Assembly: GCA_965224225.1 (NCBI GenBank)
Contig: CBDCZF010000011.1
Span: 186,001 to 250,000 of the forward strand
Reading direction: 5' to 3'
Source of the DNA: CAJQQK01 sp965224225
GTDB lineage: Bacteria; Pseudomonadota; Alphaproteobacteria; Rhizobiales; Hyphomicrobiaceae
DNA length: 64,000 nucleotides
The position numbers and the translations under genes are program-made. The notes under the pieces are model-generated. The model saw only the letters and a program-made list of their open reading frames with translations, was not told the origin of the DNA and did not search any database. Below, in pieces: positions 28,059 through 37,612 of the stretch. The first letter of the stretch is position 1, and each line of letters opens with the position of its first letter.

Positions 28059-29486
28059 GTGGAACGAAATTCAGATCGCATTTGGGACCTGATCGATGAG
28101 CGCAGGGACGACTATACCGCCTTTTCCGACCGAATGTTCGATATGCCGGAGATCGCCTACACGGAGTTCCGGTCGGTCGAAGAACATGCGCAAATGCTCG
28201 AACGGGAAGGCTTTCGCATTACGCGAGATGCCGCCGGTATTCCCACAGCCGTGATCGGTGAAGCCGGTGATGAGGGGCCGGTCATCGCGATCCTCGGTGA
28301 ATTCGATGCCCTGCCGGGGCTTGGTCAGGTCTCAGGCGTTGCCGAGCCGATGCCGGTCGAGGCAGGCGGTCCGGGTCATGGTTGCGGCCATAATCTGCTC
28401 GGTAGTGCGGCACTGCTCGCGGCTTCGGCGCTGAAGGACTATCTGGCCGAGCATGGCATCAAGGGGCGCGTGCGCTACTACGGCTGTCCGGCCGAAGAAG
28501 GCGGTGCGGCGAAGACCTTTATGGTGCGCGCCGGCCTGTTCGATGATGTCGACGCGGCAATCTCCTGGCATCCGGCATCGTTCACCGGTGTCAACATCGC
28601 CAAGAATCTCGCCAACGCGCGCATCGACTATACATTTCATGGCAAGTCTTCGCATGCAGCCGGCGCGCCGGAGCTGGGCCGCAGCGCGCTCGATGCCGTC
28701 GAGCTGATGAATGTCGGTGTCAACTATATGCGCGAGCACATTCCGGACGGGGCGCGGATTCATTACGCCTATCTCGATGCCGGCGGTGTTGCACCCAATG
28801 TCGTCCCGTCCAGAGCCAAGGTCCGCCAGCTGGTGCGGGCGGCATCGCTCGGCGATCTCAAGCAAATGATCGAACGCGTACACAAGATCGCCGACGGAGC
28901 GGCACTGATGACCGAGACGCGGGTCGAGAAGAGCATCGTCACCGCGGTTTCGAACCTGGTCGGCAATCGGCCATTGGAAGAGGTCATGCAGGCCAATCTG
29001 GACCGTCTGGGGCCGGCAGCGTTCGATGATACTGATCACCAATTCGCCGAGGAGATCAGAAAGACGCTGACCCGGGAGGATATCAGAAACTCGTATCTCA
29101 GGATTGGTTCGGAGCCTGATTACGATCTGCCGCTCTGCAATTTCATCGCGCCACTTGACCGAGAACCCAAGGGTGGCGAAGGGTCAACCGATGTCGGCGA
29201 TGTCAGCTGGGCGGTGCCGACGGTGCAGGCGCGGGTTGCGACGTGTGCGTTCGGGACGCCGTTCCACAGCTGGCAGCTAACAGCGCACGGCAAGACCGGC
29301 ATCGCACACAAGGGCATGATCCATGCTGCCAAAATCATGGCCGGAACCGGCCGGGATCTGTTTATCAACCCGGATAGGCTCGAATCAGCCGGTCGGGCGC
29401 ATCAGGACTACCTGGCCGGCACACCCTACGAATGCCCAATACCCGACGATGTCCAGCCGCCGATCGTTGCGCCGCCGGGTGAATAG
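28059..29486 (+). CDS. M20-family amidohydrolase, AbgB-like
   Basis: This is a metal-dependent amidohydrolase of the M20D/AbgB group, which includes the p-aminobenzoyl-glutamate hydrolase subunit and indole-conjugate hydrolases. Metal-site landmarks are GEFDALPG, GHGCGHN, CPAEEGGAAK and SWHPASFTG, then the dimerisation domain with DYTFHGKSSHAAGAPELGRSALDAVELMNVG. The 475 residues fit AbgB. The GTG start is preceded by AGAGAGG. Directly downstream on the same strand is a dipeptide-type importer operon, which may bring in its substrate. The divergent neighbour is the 2-oxoacid dehydrogenase operon. Confidence 0.87.
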   Translation: MERNSDRIWDLIDERRDDYTAFSDRMFDMPEIAYTEFRSVEEHAQMLEREGFRITRDAAGIPTAVIGEAGDEGPVIAILGEFDALPGLGQVSGVAEPMPVEAGGPGHGCGHNLLGSAALLAASALKDYLAEHGIKGRVRYYGCPAEEGGAAKTFMVRAGLFDDVDAAISWHPASFTGVNIAKNLANARIDYTFHGKSSHAAGAPELGRSALDAVELMNVGVNYMREHIPDGARIHYAYLDAGGVAPNVVPSRAKVRQLVRAASLGDLKQMIERVHKIADGAALMTETRVEKSIVTAVSNLVGNRPLEEVMQANLDRLGPAAFDDTDHQFAEEIRKTLTREDIRNSYLRIGSEPDYDLPLCNFIAPLDREPKGGEGSTDVGDVSWAVPTVQARVATCAFGTPFHSWQLTAHGKTGIAHKGMIHAAKIMAGTGRDLFINPDRLESAGRAHQDYLAGTPYECPIPDDVQPPIVAPPGE

Positions 29487-29555
29487 GCAGGCTTGGCTGG
29501 CGCTCGCCGTTTACCATGAGAAATCAGGCTTGATGCGCGGCCGCCGGGTGCTAAG

Positions 29556-29632
29556 CTCTTCTGGCGCGGACAGGTCAGGCTTGTGACCTGGTCCTACGGG
29601 GCTGTCGGCAAGCCTACCTGTCCGCGCCAAAA
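29556..29632 (+). ncRNA. Candidate structured leader (attenuator or riboswitch-like)
   Basis: TGGCGCGGACAGGT (29562-29575) pairs perfectly with ACCTGTCCGCGCCA (29616-29629). After one bulged C, AGGCTT (29577-29582) pairs with AAGCCT (29610-29615), giving a 20-bp stem around a 27-nt loop. Inside it, CAGGTCA (29571-29577) can instead pair with TGACCTG (29584-29590). The two pairings exclude each other. The element ends about 60 nt before the dipeptide-type binding protein start. No poly-T follows, and I do not recognise a known riboswitch class. Confidence 0.55.
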
Positions 29633-29690
29633 GTTTCCAACACGTCAGGCGGCCTGAGCGCCGCCATGACAGCAATCGGGAGGTTTCAAC

Positions 29691-31268
29691 TTGTATTTTC
29701 GAAGCAGACTAGCGCTCGCAGCCGTCGCCTGCACGATCTGGACGGCGGCGCCGGTTCAGGCCAAGGACCTGACAATAGCGCTTGCATCAGAGCCGACATC
29801 GATCGATCCGCACTTTCATAACCTCGGCCCCAACAACGCGTTCGCCAGTCACGTTTTCAACGCCTTGGTTCTCTTCGACGAGAAGCAGCGCGTACAACCT
29901 GGCCTTGCGGCATCCTGGAAACCGATCGACGATCTCACCTGGGAATTCAAACTGCGCGAGGGCGTGAAATGGCACGACGGTTCGCCTTTCACGGCAGATG
30001 ATGTCGTATTCACGATGAACCGTGCCGACAAAGTGCCGAATTCGCCGTCAAGCTTTGGCACCTACGTCAAGGGTAAGACGGCGGTCAAGGTCGATGACCT
30101 GACGGTGCACATCAAGACCAAGACGCCTTACCCGCTGATGGTCACTGATATGACGACCATTCACATCGTCTCCAAGAAGCACGGTGAAGGCGCAACAACG
30201 GCCGACTACAACTCCGGCAAGGCAGCGATCGGTACCGGCGCCTACAAGTTCGTCGAATACGTCGCCGGCGACCGGATTGTGATCGAGGCCAATCCCAACT
30301 ATTGGGGCGGCAAGCCGAAGTGGGACAAAGTCACGCTTAAGCCGATCAAGTCGGGACCGTCACGCGTGGCAGCCCTTCTGGCCGGTGACGTCGACGTCAT
30401 CGAGCAGGTGCCGACCGCGGATATCCCACGGCTGAAGAAGGATCCGAAGTTGGCGCTTTCGAGCGGCATTTCGAACCGAGTGATCTATCTCCATCTCGAC
30501 CACGACCGCGATGACTCGCCCTACGTCAAGGCGACGGACGGCGGCAAGATCCAGAACCCGCTTAAGAAGTTCAAAGTACGCAAGGCGATCTCGAAAGCGA
30601 TCAATCGCAAGGCGATTGTCGACCGGGTGATGGAAGGCATCGCGATTCCGGCCGGCCAGTTGCTGCCGGACGGTTTCTTCGGCGTGTCGCCGAACCTGAA
30701 GCCCGAGCCTTACGATATGGCCGGCGCCAAGAAGCTTCTCGCCGAAGCCGGTCATGAAAAGGGCTTCCAGCTTACACTGCACGGGCCCAACGACCGCTAC
30801 ATTAACGATGCCAAGATTGCGGAGGCGATCGGTCAGATGCTGACGCGGCTCGGCCTCAAGATGTCGGTCGAGACGATGACACGGTCGGTCTACTTCAAGC
30901 AGGCCTCGCGCGGTGGCCCAAACAAGACGCCGAAGTTCAGCTTCATCCTGGTCGGATGGGGTGCGGGTACGGGCGAAGCGTCGTCGCCGCTGAAGTCGCT
31001 GCTGCATACGTACGACAAATCACGTGGTTTCGGCGCGTCGAATCGTGGCCGGTATTCGAACCCGGAGGTCGACAAGCTGCTCGAGGCGGCGCTTGCAACC
31101 GTCGACGATGCCAAGCGTCAGGACCTGCTTGCTAAGGCGACCGAAGTGGCGATCGGTGATCTCGGCATCATCCCGCTGCACTACCAGGTCAACACCTGGG
31201 CGAGCAAGAAGGGGCTGAGCTACACGCCACGCACGGACGAGCGTACCGTTGCGATGATGGTCAACTAG
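29691..31268 (+). CDS. Peptide/opine-type ABC substrate-binding protein (SBP family 5)
   Basis: This periplasmic binding protein of 525 residues belongs to the large family 5 class (DppA/OppA/NikA-like). The signal peptide covers about residues 1-24 (cleavage after VQA). The mature protein contains WEFKLREGVKWHDGSPFTADDVVFT, the family signature, and KAISKAINRKAIVDRVMEG. The TTG start is supported by GGGAGG eight bases upstream. It heads a five-gene operon with two permeases and two ATPases. Dipeptides, or conjugates cleaved by the neighbouring M20 enzyme, are possible ligands. Confidence 0.9.
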   Translation: MYFRSRLALAAVACTIWTAAPVQAKDLTIALASEPTSIDPHFHNLGPNNAFASHVFNALVLFDEKQRVQPGLAASWKPIDDLTWEFKLREGVKWHDGSPFTADDVVFTMNRADKVPNSPSSFGTYVKGKTAVKVDDLTVHIKTKTPYPLMVTDMTTIHIVSKKHGEGATTADYNSGKAAIGTGAYKFVEYVAGDRIVIEANPNYWGGKPKWDKVTLKPIKSGPSRVAALLAGDVDVIEQVPTADIPRLKKDPKLALSSGISNRVIYLHLDHDRDDSPYVKATDGGKIQNPLKKFKVRKAISKAINRKAIVDRVMEGIAIPAGQLLPDGFFGVSPNLKPEPYDMAGAKKLLAEAGHEKGFQLTLHGPNDRYINDAKIAEAIGQMLTRLGLKMSVETMTRSVYFKQASRGGPNKTPKFSFILVGWGAGTGEASSPLKSLLHTYDKSRGFGASNRGRYSNPEVDKLLEAALATVDDAKRQDLLAKATEVAIGDLGIIPLHYQVNTWASKKGLSYTPRTDERTVAMMVN

Positions 31269-31287
31269 CGGGCCAGCAGAGAAAACA

Positions 31288-31313
31288 GTCGACAGGCATT
31301 CGTGCCTGTCGAC
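31288..31313 (+). other. Intercistronic UUCG hairpin after the binding-protein gene
   Basis: GTCGACAGGCA (31288-31298) and TGCCTGTCGAC (31303-31313) form an 11-bp perfect stem with a TTCG tetraloop. It lies between the SBP stop and the permease ATG at 31371. It may stabilise the upstream SBP message or attenuate the downstream genes. Confidence 0.65.
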
Positions 31314-31370
31314 ATGCCCACGTTGGCGCACATTGCGCCATCGAATTTGCCCGAGCCAGAGGCGCAGGCC

Positions 31371-32348
31371 ATGACCGCTTTCCTCATTCGACGCCTGATG
31401 CAAAGCGTCGTCGTTGTGCTCGTCATGTCATTGGTTGTTTTCCTCGGCGTCAATGTCGTCGGTGATCCGGTCGATATGCTGGTCAGTTCCGACGCGACGC
31501 AGGAGGAAATCGACGCCGTCATTCGCTCGTTCGGTCTCGACAGGCCGATCTGGGAACAGTATTGGCGGTTCCTGGTCGGGGCGGCGACGGGCGATCTCGG
31601 CAATTCGTTCATTCACGGCACGCCTGCCTTGCCGCTCATTCTCGAGCGCATGCCGGCGACCATGGAACTCGCGTTCTCTGCGCTGATCATGGCGATCGTG
31701 TTCGGCATTCCGCTCGGCCTTTATGCCGGGCTAAAGCCTGAGGCGACTTCATCGCGGGCGATCATGGCCGGTTCGATTCTCGGCTTTTCGCTGCCGACAT
31801 TCTGGGTCGGTCTGATGCTGATCATGATCTTTGCGGTGATGCTTGGCTGGCTGCCATCGACCGGTCGCGGGCCGACGGCGGAGTTTCTCGGGATATCGTC
31901 CAGTCTGTTTACCCTGGCGGGCCTCAAATATGTCCTGCTACCGGCGCTCAATTTGGCGCTGTTGAAGATCTCGCTGGTCATCCGTCTGACACGGGCCGGC
32001 ACGCGCGAGGCGATCCACCAGGACTATATCAAGTTCGCGCGCGCCAAGGGCCTGTCACCGCGCCGCGTGATCGGCCTGCATCTGCTCAAGAACATCCTGA
32101 TCCCCGTGGTCACCGTACTCGGCCTCGAGTTCGGCAGTCTAATTGCGTTCTCGGTGGTGACCGAGACGATCTTCGCCTGGCCTGGGATGGGCAAGCTGCT
32201 GATCGATTCGATCCAGCAACTCGACCGGCCGGTGATCGTCGCCTACCTGATCATCATTGTGTTGTTCTTTGTGTTCATCAATCTCGTGGTCGACGTTCTC
32301 TATTCGATCCTCGATCCGCGCGTCCGCCTCGGAGACCAGAAGGCATGA
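31371..32348 (+). CDS. Dipeptide-type ABC permease, DppB-like
   Basis: This is the first inner-membrane permease of the importer. I place the start at 31371 (MTAFLIRRLMQS), the normal DppB N-terminus; the upstream extension would run through the hairpin. It has six predicted membrane helices and the EAA loop with DYIKFARAKGLSPRRVIGLHLLKN, and ends with the typical YSILDPRVRLG. Its stop overlaps the next gene's ATG by four bases. Confidence 0.9.
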   Translation: MTAFLIRRLMQSVVVVLVMSLVVFLGVNVVGDPVDMLVSSDATQEEIDAVIRSFGLDRPIWEQYWRFLVGAATGDLGNSFIHGTPALPLILERMPATMELAFSALIMAIVFGIPLGLYAGLKPEATSSRAIMAGSILGFSLPTFWVGLMLIMIFAVMLGWLPSTGRGPTAEFLGISSSLFTLAGLKYVLLPALNLALLKISLVIRLTRAGTREAIHQDYIKFARAKGLSPRRVIGLHLLKNILIPVVTVLGLEFGSLIAFSVVTETIFAWPGMGKLLIDSIQQLDRPVIVAYLIIIVLFFVFINLVVDVLYSILDPRVRLGDQKA

Positions 32349-33310
32349 GCACGACCGTTGATTCGCCCAAGGCAATCGTCTCCCGCGCCGAACAGGCTGC
32401 TAATGCCAGCACGATCGTGGAGGGGCCTGCGAAAGTCGAGAGCCCGTTTCGGCGCTTCGCATCTGAGTTCTTCGAAAGTCCGGTCGCAACCTTCGCGCTG
32501 GTGATGCTAACGACCATCGTTGCGCTCGCCTTGCTGGCACCGCTGATCTCACCGCAGAACCCGTATGATCTCGGACAAGTCGATATTCTCGACGGTCGCC
32601 TGCCGCCGGGCGAGGTGAGTGCCTCGACGGGCATGACGTTCTGGCTTGGCACCGATGGTGCCGGACGTGACATGTTCTCCGGTATTCTCTACGGCCTCAG
32701 GATCTCGCTGGCGGTTGGCGTGTTCTCCGGTTTCCTGGCGATGGCGATCGGGGCTGCGGTCGGCCTGATTGCTGCGTATGCCGGCGGTCGCGTCGAAACG
32801 CTGATCATGCGCGTCGTCGATCTGCAGCTTTCGTTCCCTGCGATCCTGATCGCGCTGATGCTGGTTGCCGTGCTGGGCAAGGGTATCGACAAGATCATCA
32901 TCGCGCTGGTTGTCGTGCAATGGGCCTATTATGCGCGCACGGTGCGCGGGTCCGCGCTGGTCGAGCGGCAGAAGGAATACGTCGAGGCGGCACGCTGCCT
33001 GAACCTGAGCCATAGTCGCATCCTGTTCCGGCACATCCTGCCCAACTGCCTGCCGCCGTTGATCGTGGTTGGTACGGTGCAAACGGCGCATGCCATCGCG
33101 CTCGAAGCGACGCTGTCGTTCCTCGGCGTCGGCCTGCCGCAGACGGAACCGTCGCTCGGGCTGTTGATTTCGAACGGCTTTGAATATCTGCTGTCCGGCA
33201 AATACTGGATCAGCACGTTTCCCGGCGTTGCGCTGTTGCTGACGATCATGTCGATCAATCTGGTCGGAGATCAATTGCGCGACGTTCTGAACCCGAGGCT
33301 GCGCCGATGA
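32345..33310 (+). CDS. Dipeptide-type ABC permease, DppC-like
   Basis: This is the second permease of the dipeptide-type importer, 321 residues. It has a soluble N-terminal stretch of about 40 residues and then six membrane helices. The family block FWLGTDGAGRDMFSGILYGLRISL and the EAA loop YVEAARCLNLSHSRILFRHILPN are clear, and the C-terminus NLVGDQLRDVLNPRLRR is typical DppC. Overlaps of four bases at both ends mark tight operon coupling. Confidence 0.9.
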   Translation: MSTTVDSPKAIVSRAEQAANASTIVEGPAKVESPFRRFASEFFESPVATFALVMLTTIVALALLAPLISPQNPYDLGQVDILDGRLPPGEVSASTGMTFWLGTDGAGRDMFSGILYGLRISLAVGVFSGFLAMAIGAAVGLIAAYAGGRVETLIMRVVDLQLSFPAILIALMLVAVLGKGIDKIIIALVVVQWAYYARTVRGSALVERQKEYVEAARCLNLSHSRILFRHILPNCLPPLIVVGTVQTAHAIALEATLSFLGVGLPQTEPSLGLLISNGFEYLLSGKYWISTFPGVALLLTIMSINLVGDQLRDVLNPRLRR

Positions 33311-34299
33311 GTGAGGGGGCGAGCGCGCCGACGCTCAGGGTCCAGGGCCTGCACACGCATTTCTTCACCAAGGACGGCGTCGTCAAGGCGGTCGACGGGG
33401 TGAGCTTCGAGGTCGGGGCAGGCGAGATCCTCGGGCTGGTCGGGGAGTCCGGCAGCGGCAAGTCGATCACCGGCTTTTCGATCATGGGGCTCATCGATCC
33501 GCCGGGTCGTGTCGTATCGGGCAGCATCGAGTTCCAGGGCCGCGATCTGGTCGGGCTTGACGAACCCGGTATTCGCGGGATCCGCGGCAACCGGATCGCG
33601 ATGATCTTTCAGGACCCGATGATGACGCTCAATCCGGTCTTGCGCGTCGACACGCAGATGGTCGAAGCGGTGCAGGCGCATCGCAAGGTTGAGCGGCGCG
33701 AAGCTTTGGCCCTGGCCACGGAGGCACTGGCGCAGGTCGGCATTCCCTCGCCCGAGCGGCGCCTCAAGGCATATCCGCACGAACTCTCCGGCGGTATGCG
33801 CCAGCGCGTTGCGATCGCGACGGCGTTCATCAACCAGCCCGACCTGATCATCGCCGACGAGCCAACCACCGCGCTCGACGTTACCATTCAGGCGCAAATT
33901 CTGTTCGAGGCACAGCAGCTCTGCCGCAAGACCGGCACGGCGATGATCTGGATCACGCACGACCTTGCCGTGGTCGCAGCTCTCGCCGACCGGATCGCGG
34001 TGATGTATGCGGGGCGGATCGTCGAAATGGGCAGCGCCGACGACATCATCGACCGGCCATTGCACCCCTATGCGGAAGGCCTGATTGGTTCGGTGCCGAG
34101 CCACAACAAGCGCGGCCAGCGCCTAACGCAGATCCCGGGCATGACGCCGTCGCTACTCAACCTGCCGGCAGGCTGTGCCTTCAGGACGCGTTGTCCCTAT
34201 GCCGATGGCGCATGTCTTGTTTCGCCGGATATGGCGGCTGCGTCTGCCGGGCGTAGCGTGCGCTGCTTCCATCCGCTCGAAGCGGAGGCGGCAGAATGA
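33307..34299 (+). CDS. Dipeptide-type ABC ATPase, DppD-like
   Basis: This is the first ATPase of the importer, 330 residues. It has Walker A GESGSGKS, Q-loop FQDPMMTLNP, signature LSGGMRQR, Walker B IIADEPTTALD and switch ITHD. The C-terminal extension (GCAFRTRCPYADGAC) is the cysteine-bearing oligopeptide-transport domain that can hold an iron-sulfur cluster in DppD/OppD proteins. Its stop overlaps the next start by four bases. Confidence 0.92.
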   Translation: MSEGASAPTLRVQGLHTHFFTKDGVVKAVDGVSFEVGAGEILGLVGESGSGKSITGFSIMGLIDPPGRVVSGSIEFQGRDLVGLDEPGIRGIRGNRIAMIFQDPMMTLNPVLRVDTQMVEAVQAHRKVERREALALATEALAQVGIPSPERRLKAYPHELSGGMRQRVAIATAFINQPDLIIADEPTTALDVTIQAQILFEAQQLCRKTGTAMIWITHDLAVVAALADRIAVMYAGRIVEMGSADDIIDRPLHPYAEGLIGSVPSHNKRGQRLTQIPGMTPSLLNLPAGCAFRTRCPYADGACLVSPDMAAASAGRSVRCFHPLEAEAAE

Positions 34300-35330
34300 G
34301 TGTTGCTACGGCAAAGGCCGCCCGGCCGGATGACGAGACGCCGATTGTCGAAGTGCGCGGTCTGACCAAGAATTTCGTCAAGCGGCTCGATCTCGCCGGG
34401 CGGATTGCAGCACGGCTCGGTTCGGATTTGCGCGATGAGACGGTGCATGCCGTCGACAGCGTCGACCTTGCCGTGATGAAGGGCGAGGTGGTCGGTCTGG
34501 TCGGTGAATCGGGCTGCGGAAAATCGACGCTCGGCCGGATGGTCGCCGGCTTGCTTGAGCAGTCGTCCGGCGACATCTACTTTCGCGGGCGTAACAGAGC
34601 TGATCTCGAGGGGGAGGACGCAGAGCACGATCGCCTTGCCATCCAGATGATCTTCCAGGATCCCTATGCCTCGCTCAACCCGCGCATGCGTGTCGAACGC
34701 ATCATCGGCGAAGCACCGCTGGTGCATGGCCTGATCGCCAAGAACGATTACGCTGACTACGTCGCGCAGATGCTCGACAACGTCGGGCTCGATGCCGACT
34801 TCCGCAAGCGCTACCCGCACCAGTTTTCAGGCGGTCAGCGCAGCCGTATCGGGATTGCCCGCGCGCTTGCCGTCAAGCCGGAGTTTCTGGTCTGTGACGA
34901 GGCGGTCGCTGCGCTCGACGTCTCGATCCAGGCGCAGGTGATCAACTTGTTCATGGACCTGCGCGAGCAGTTCGACCTGACCTATCTGTTCATCTCTCAC
35001 GACCTCAGTGTCGTCGAGCACATTTCCGACCGCATCGTGATCATGTATCTCGGCCGCGTCGTGGAGTCGGGGCCGACGGATGCGTTCTTCGCCCAGCCGA
35101 ACCATCCTTACGCGCAGGCATTGCTCGATGAGATCCCGCGTCTCGACCAGCGCAAGCGCATATTCCACCCGATCAAGGGCGAGATCCCCTCACCGCTCGA
35201 CCCCCCACCCGGCTGTCATTTCCACCCGCGCTGCCCACGTGCATTCGACCGGTGCCGCACGCAAGTGCCACAACTCCGCGAGATCGCGCCGGGGCGGATG
35301 TCGGCGTGTCATTTGAATGAGGGTGCTTGA
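34296..35330 (+). CDS. Dipeptide-type ABC ATPase, DppF-like
   Basis: This is the second ATPase, 344 residues. It has Walker A GESGCGKS, Q-loop FQDPYASLNPRM, signature FSGGQRSR and Walker B FLVCDEAVAALDVS. The usual DEP at Walker B reads DEA here, a common variant in DppF. The C-terminal oligopeptide domain has PPGCHFHPRCPRAFDRC. It is the last gene of the operon and converges on the acyl-CoA synthetase, with 81 bases between stops. Confidence 0.92.
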   Translation: MSVATAKAARPDDETPIVEVRGLTKNFVKRLDLAGRIAARLGSDLRDETVHAVDSVDLAVMKGEVVGLVGESGCGKSTLGRMVAGLLEQSSGDIYFRGRNRADLEGEDAEHDRLAIQMIFQDPYASLNPRMRVERIIGEAPLVHGLIAKNDYADYVAQMLDNVGLDADFRKRYPHQFSGGQRSRIGIARALAVKPEFLVCDEAVAALDVSIQAQVINLFMDLREQFDLTYLFISHDLSVVEHISDRIVIMYLGRVVESGPTDAFFAQPNHPYAQALLDEIPRLDQRKRIFHPIKGEIPSPLDPPPGCHFHPRCPRAFDRCRTQVPQLREIAPGRMSACHLNEGA

Positions 35331-35411
35331 GGGGTGATTTTGCGCACGGTGGTGTTTCGGTCGTTTGGAGCAGATTGCGAGCGTCATTTTTTGTAGTCGT
35401 GGGCGGCGCAA

Positions 35412-37592
35412 CTACGCCCTACCAAGCTGGTGCTCGAGCCTCGCCACGGCGGAGAACGCCGCGGCCATCTCGGGGATCTCATCAAAGACCGGCACGTTCA
35501 CCAGTCTGGCGCGCTCACGATAGTGTCGTTTGCTTTCATCCAGTTCGGCGGATCCATCACTGCGCAAAGCCAAGCCGAAGTGCGCCTGGCCTGGACGCCG
35601 GGCCTGGATCTCTTCGACAACCTTCAGGAGATTATCGATCGGGTCGACACCGCCCCGCCCAACAAAGGACGCGAGGTTGAGATGCATTGCGATCGCCTCA
35701 GGTGAAGCCGTTTCGTAAATGATGTCAAGGATCTCGCCAGCAACCCAGCCGTCCTTCTCCTGCAACGTTCTGACCGGTGTGTCGACGGGATTGGCAACAC
35801 TCGTTCCCGGTGGCAGGCCCAGCGCTTCGAGCCTCTCTCGCGCCTCGTTGCAGAATGGTGAGACATCGAGCCCGACGCGAGCGAAGTCATCGGCTCCAAG
35901 CACGCCGGAGCCTCCACCATTGCCGAACAGCGTGATCGCCCGGGTTGGACGATCCGGGCGCAGCTCAAAACACTGTAACGCCAGCAATGCGTTGATGAAT
36001 GCATCAACGGAAGATACCAGCACGACCGGTGTCTGTAATTCCAACGCATCCCATCCCCTGTCGTCGCCCGCCAACGCGCCGGTGTGCGAAGCGGCGGCTA
36101 GCCTACCCTGGCTCGACCGTCCGCCCTTGAGGATCACAACTGGTTTCGTTGCGTACTCGGACCGCAGCAAGTCAAAGAAAGCCCGGCCATCTTTGATGTC
36201 CTCCAAATAAAGGCCGATCGCCTTCGTCTGTGGATCTTCGAGATAATATTCCAGTAGTTCTACCGGCTTGACGTCGGCACTATTGCCGATGGTCACGAGT
36301 CCGCTGTAGCGCAGGCCGCGCCACTGGCCCCGTTTGATGATGTCGGTCGACAACCCGCCGGATTGCGAGATGATGCCGACTTGTCCCACTTCTTTGGGTG
36401 CTCCGGCGGGAAACGTAAGTCCCCCGCGCGGCGAATAGGTGCCGAGGCAGTTTGGACCAAGCACACGTACACCTGCGCGGTGCGCCTTTTGGACGAGCTC
36501 TGCCTCAAGTTCTTTGCCATGCTCGACCTCACCAAAGCCGGAGGAAATGACTTGGGCAAATCGGCATCGGCCGTTGACCGCCCCGAGCACATCCGGGATC
36601 CGCTCTGAACCGATTGCGATATAAGCATAGTCGACAGGCAATGGTGTCGACGCAAGGCTTGAGAAGGCAGGCAAGCCTTCGACGGCCCCAGCCTTCGGGT
36701 GAATCGGATAGATGGCCCCTTGATAGCCGAAGTCCTTCATCCGGCGGATGAAGGTGTTCGCCATGGTTGTGTCTTTGGTTGATGCGCCTAGCACGGCAAC
36801 ACTTTGCGGCTCAAACAGTGGACGGAACCGATCCAGCGCCGGCAGTGTGCTGCCCGGTGGAGGGTTGCAATCAGTGGCGTCAACACCATTGGTGGCAAGA
36901 ATGAAGCGGGCGTCGGCTGCGACTGCGCCGCGCTCGCTGACAATTACCGGATTAAGATCAAGTTCGCCAATCAGGCCGCTATGACTCACGAGAAGACCAT
37001 TGTCCCCGCCCACTTTCAGCATCACATCGATAAGGGCCGTGCGATCGATGCCGGCCTCGCCGCGCACGCCTCTAAGGAGTGGCGCGCCGCGCAGCCCATC
37101 GAGCATTTCATGTGCCTCGCCCTCCGTGATCGGGCAGATGCGAAACGCGACATCCTGCATGACCTCGACGAAGATCCCGCCGAGCCCGACCATAATCATC
37201 GGGCCGAACTGCGGATCCCTGAAACCGCCGACGACAAATTCGCGTCCCGCCGGGGCCATCTGCTCGATCAGCCAACCTTCGATGCTGGCACCAGCAATCG
37301 TCGGCTTGACAGTCATTCCGTCTATTGCGTCACAGACAGCCTTCGCGTCTGGCAGATTGAGCGCCACCCCTCCAGCATCAGATTTGTGCAGGATGTCCGG
37401 CGAGATCACCTTTACAACGAACGGCGGCGTCATCCCAGCACACAACTTGGCGGCAGCCATCTTGTCTCGGGCAACGCCTGAGGTTGGTACCGCGATACCG
37501 TAATCGGCAAGTACCGCCTTGCCCTCAGCCTCACTCAGGGCAGTGCGCCCAGCCGACTGCGCATCCGCGAGCGTTTTCAGTGACGCCTTCAT
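35412..37592 (-). CDS. ADP-forming acyl-CoA synthetase (fused ATP-grasp and CoA-ligase)
   Basis: This enzyme makes an acyl-CoA from a carboxylate, ATP and CoA, giving ADP and phosphate. The order is unusual but known: an N-terminal ATP-grasp (beta) module, residues about 1-220 with PFVVKVISPDILHKSDAGGV, then the CoA-binding and ligase (alpha) module with SVAVLGASTKD, NCLGTYSPRGGLTF and the SHTGALAGDD phosphohistidine-loop region. I start at the ATG at 37592; the frame runs 17 codons further up. It leads the minus-strand catabolic block. Upstream lie two perfect inverted repeats that may be operators. The substrate is unknown. Confidence 0.87.
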   Translation of the reverse strand: MKASLKTLADAQSAGRTALSEAEGKAVLADYGIAVPTSGVARDKMAAAKLCAGMTPPFVVKVISPDILHKSDAGGVALNLPDAKAVCDAIDGMTVKPTIAGASIEGWLIEQMAPAGREFVVGGFRDPQFGPMIMVGLGGIFVEVMQDVAFRICPITEGEAHEMLDGLRGAPLLRGVRGEAGIDRTALIDVMLKVGGDNGLLVSHSGLIGELDLNPVIVSERGAVAADARFILATNGVDATDCNPPPGSTLPALDRFRPLFEPQSVAVLGASTKDTTMANTFIRRMKDFGYQGAIYPIHPKAGAVEGLPAFSSLASTPLPVDYAYIAIGSERIPDVLGAVNGRCRFAQVISSGFGEVEHGKELEAELVQKAHRAGVRVLGPNCLGTYSPRGGLTFPAGAPKEVGQVGIISQSGGLSTDIIKRGQWRGLRYSGLVTIGNSADVKPVELLEYYLEDPQTKAIGLYLEDIKDGRAFFDLLRSEYATKPVVILKGGRSSQGRLAAASHTGALAGDDRGWDALELQTPVVLVSSVDAFINALLALQCFELRPDRPTRAITLFGNGGGSGVLGADDFARVGLDVSPFCNEARERLEALGLPPGTSVANPVDTPVRTLQEKDGWVAGEILDIIYETASPEAIAMHLNLASFVGRGGVDPIDNLLKVVEEIQARRPGQAHFGLALRSDGSAELDESKRHYRERARLVNVPVFDEIPEMAAAFSAVARLEHQLGRA

Positions 37593-37612
37593 CGCACTGC
37601 TCCAAGTGTCCT

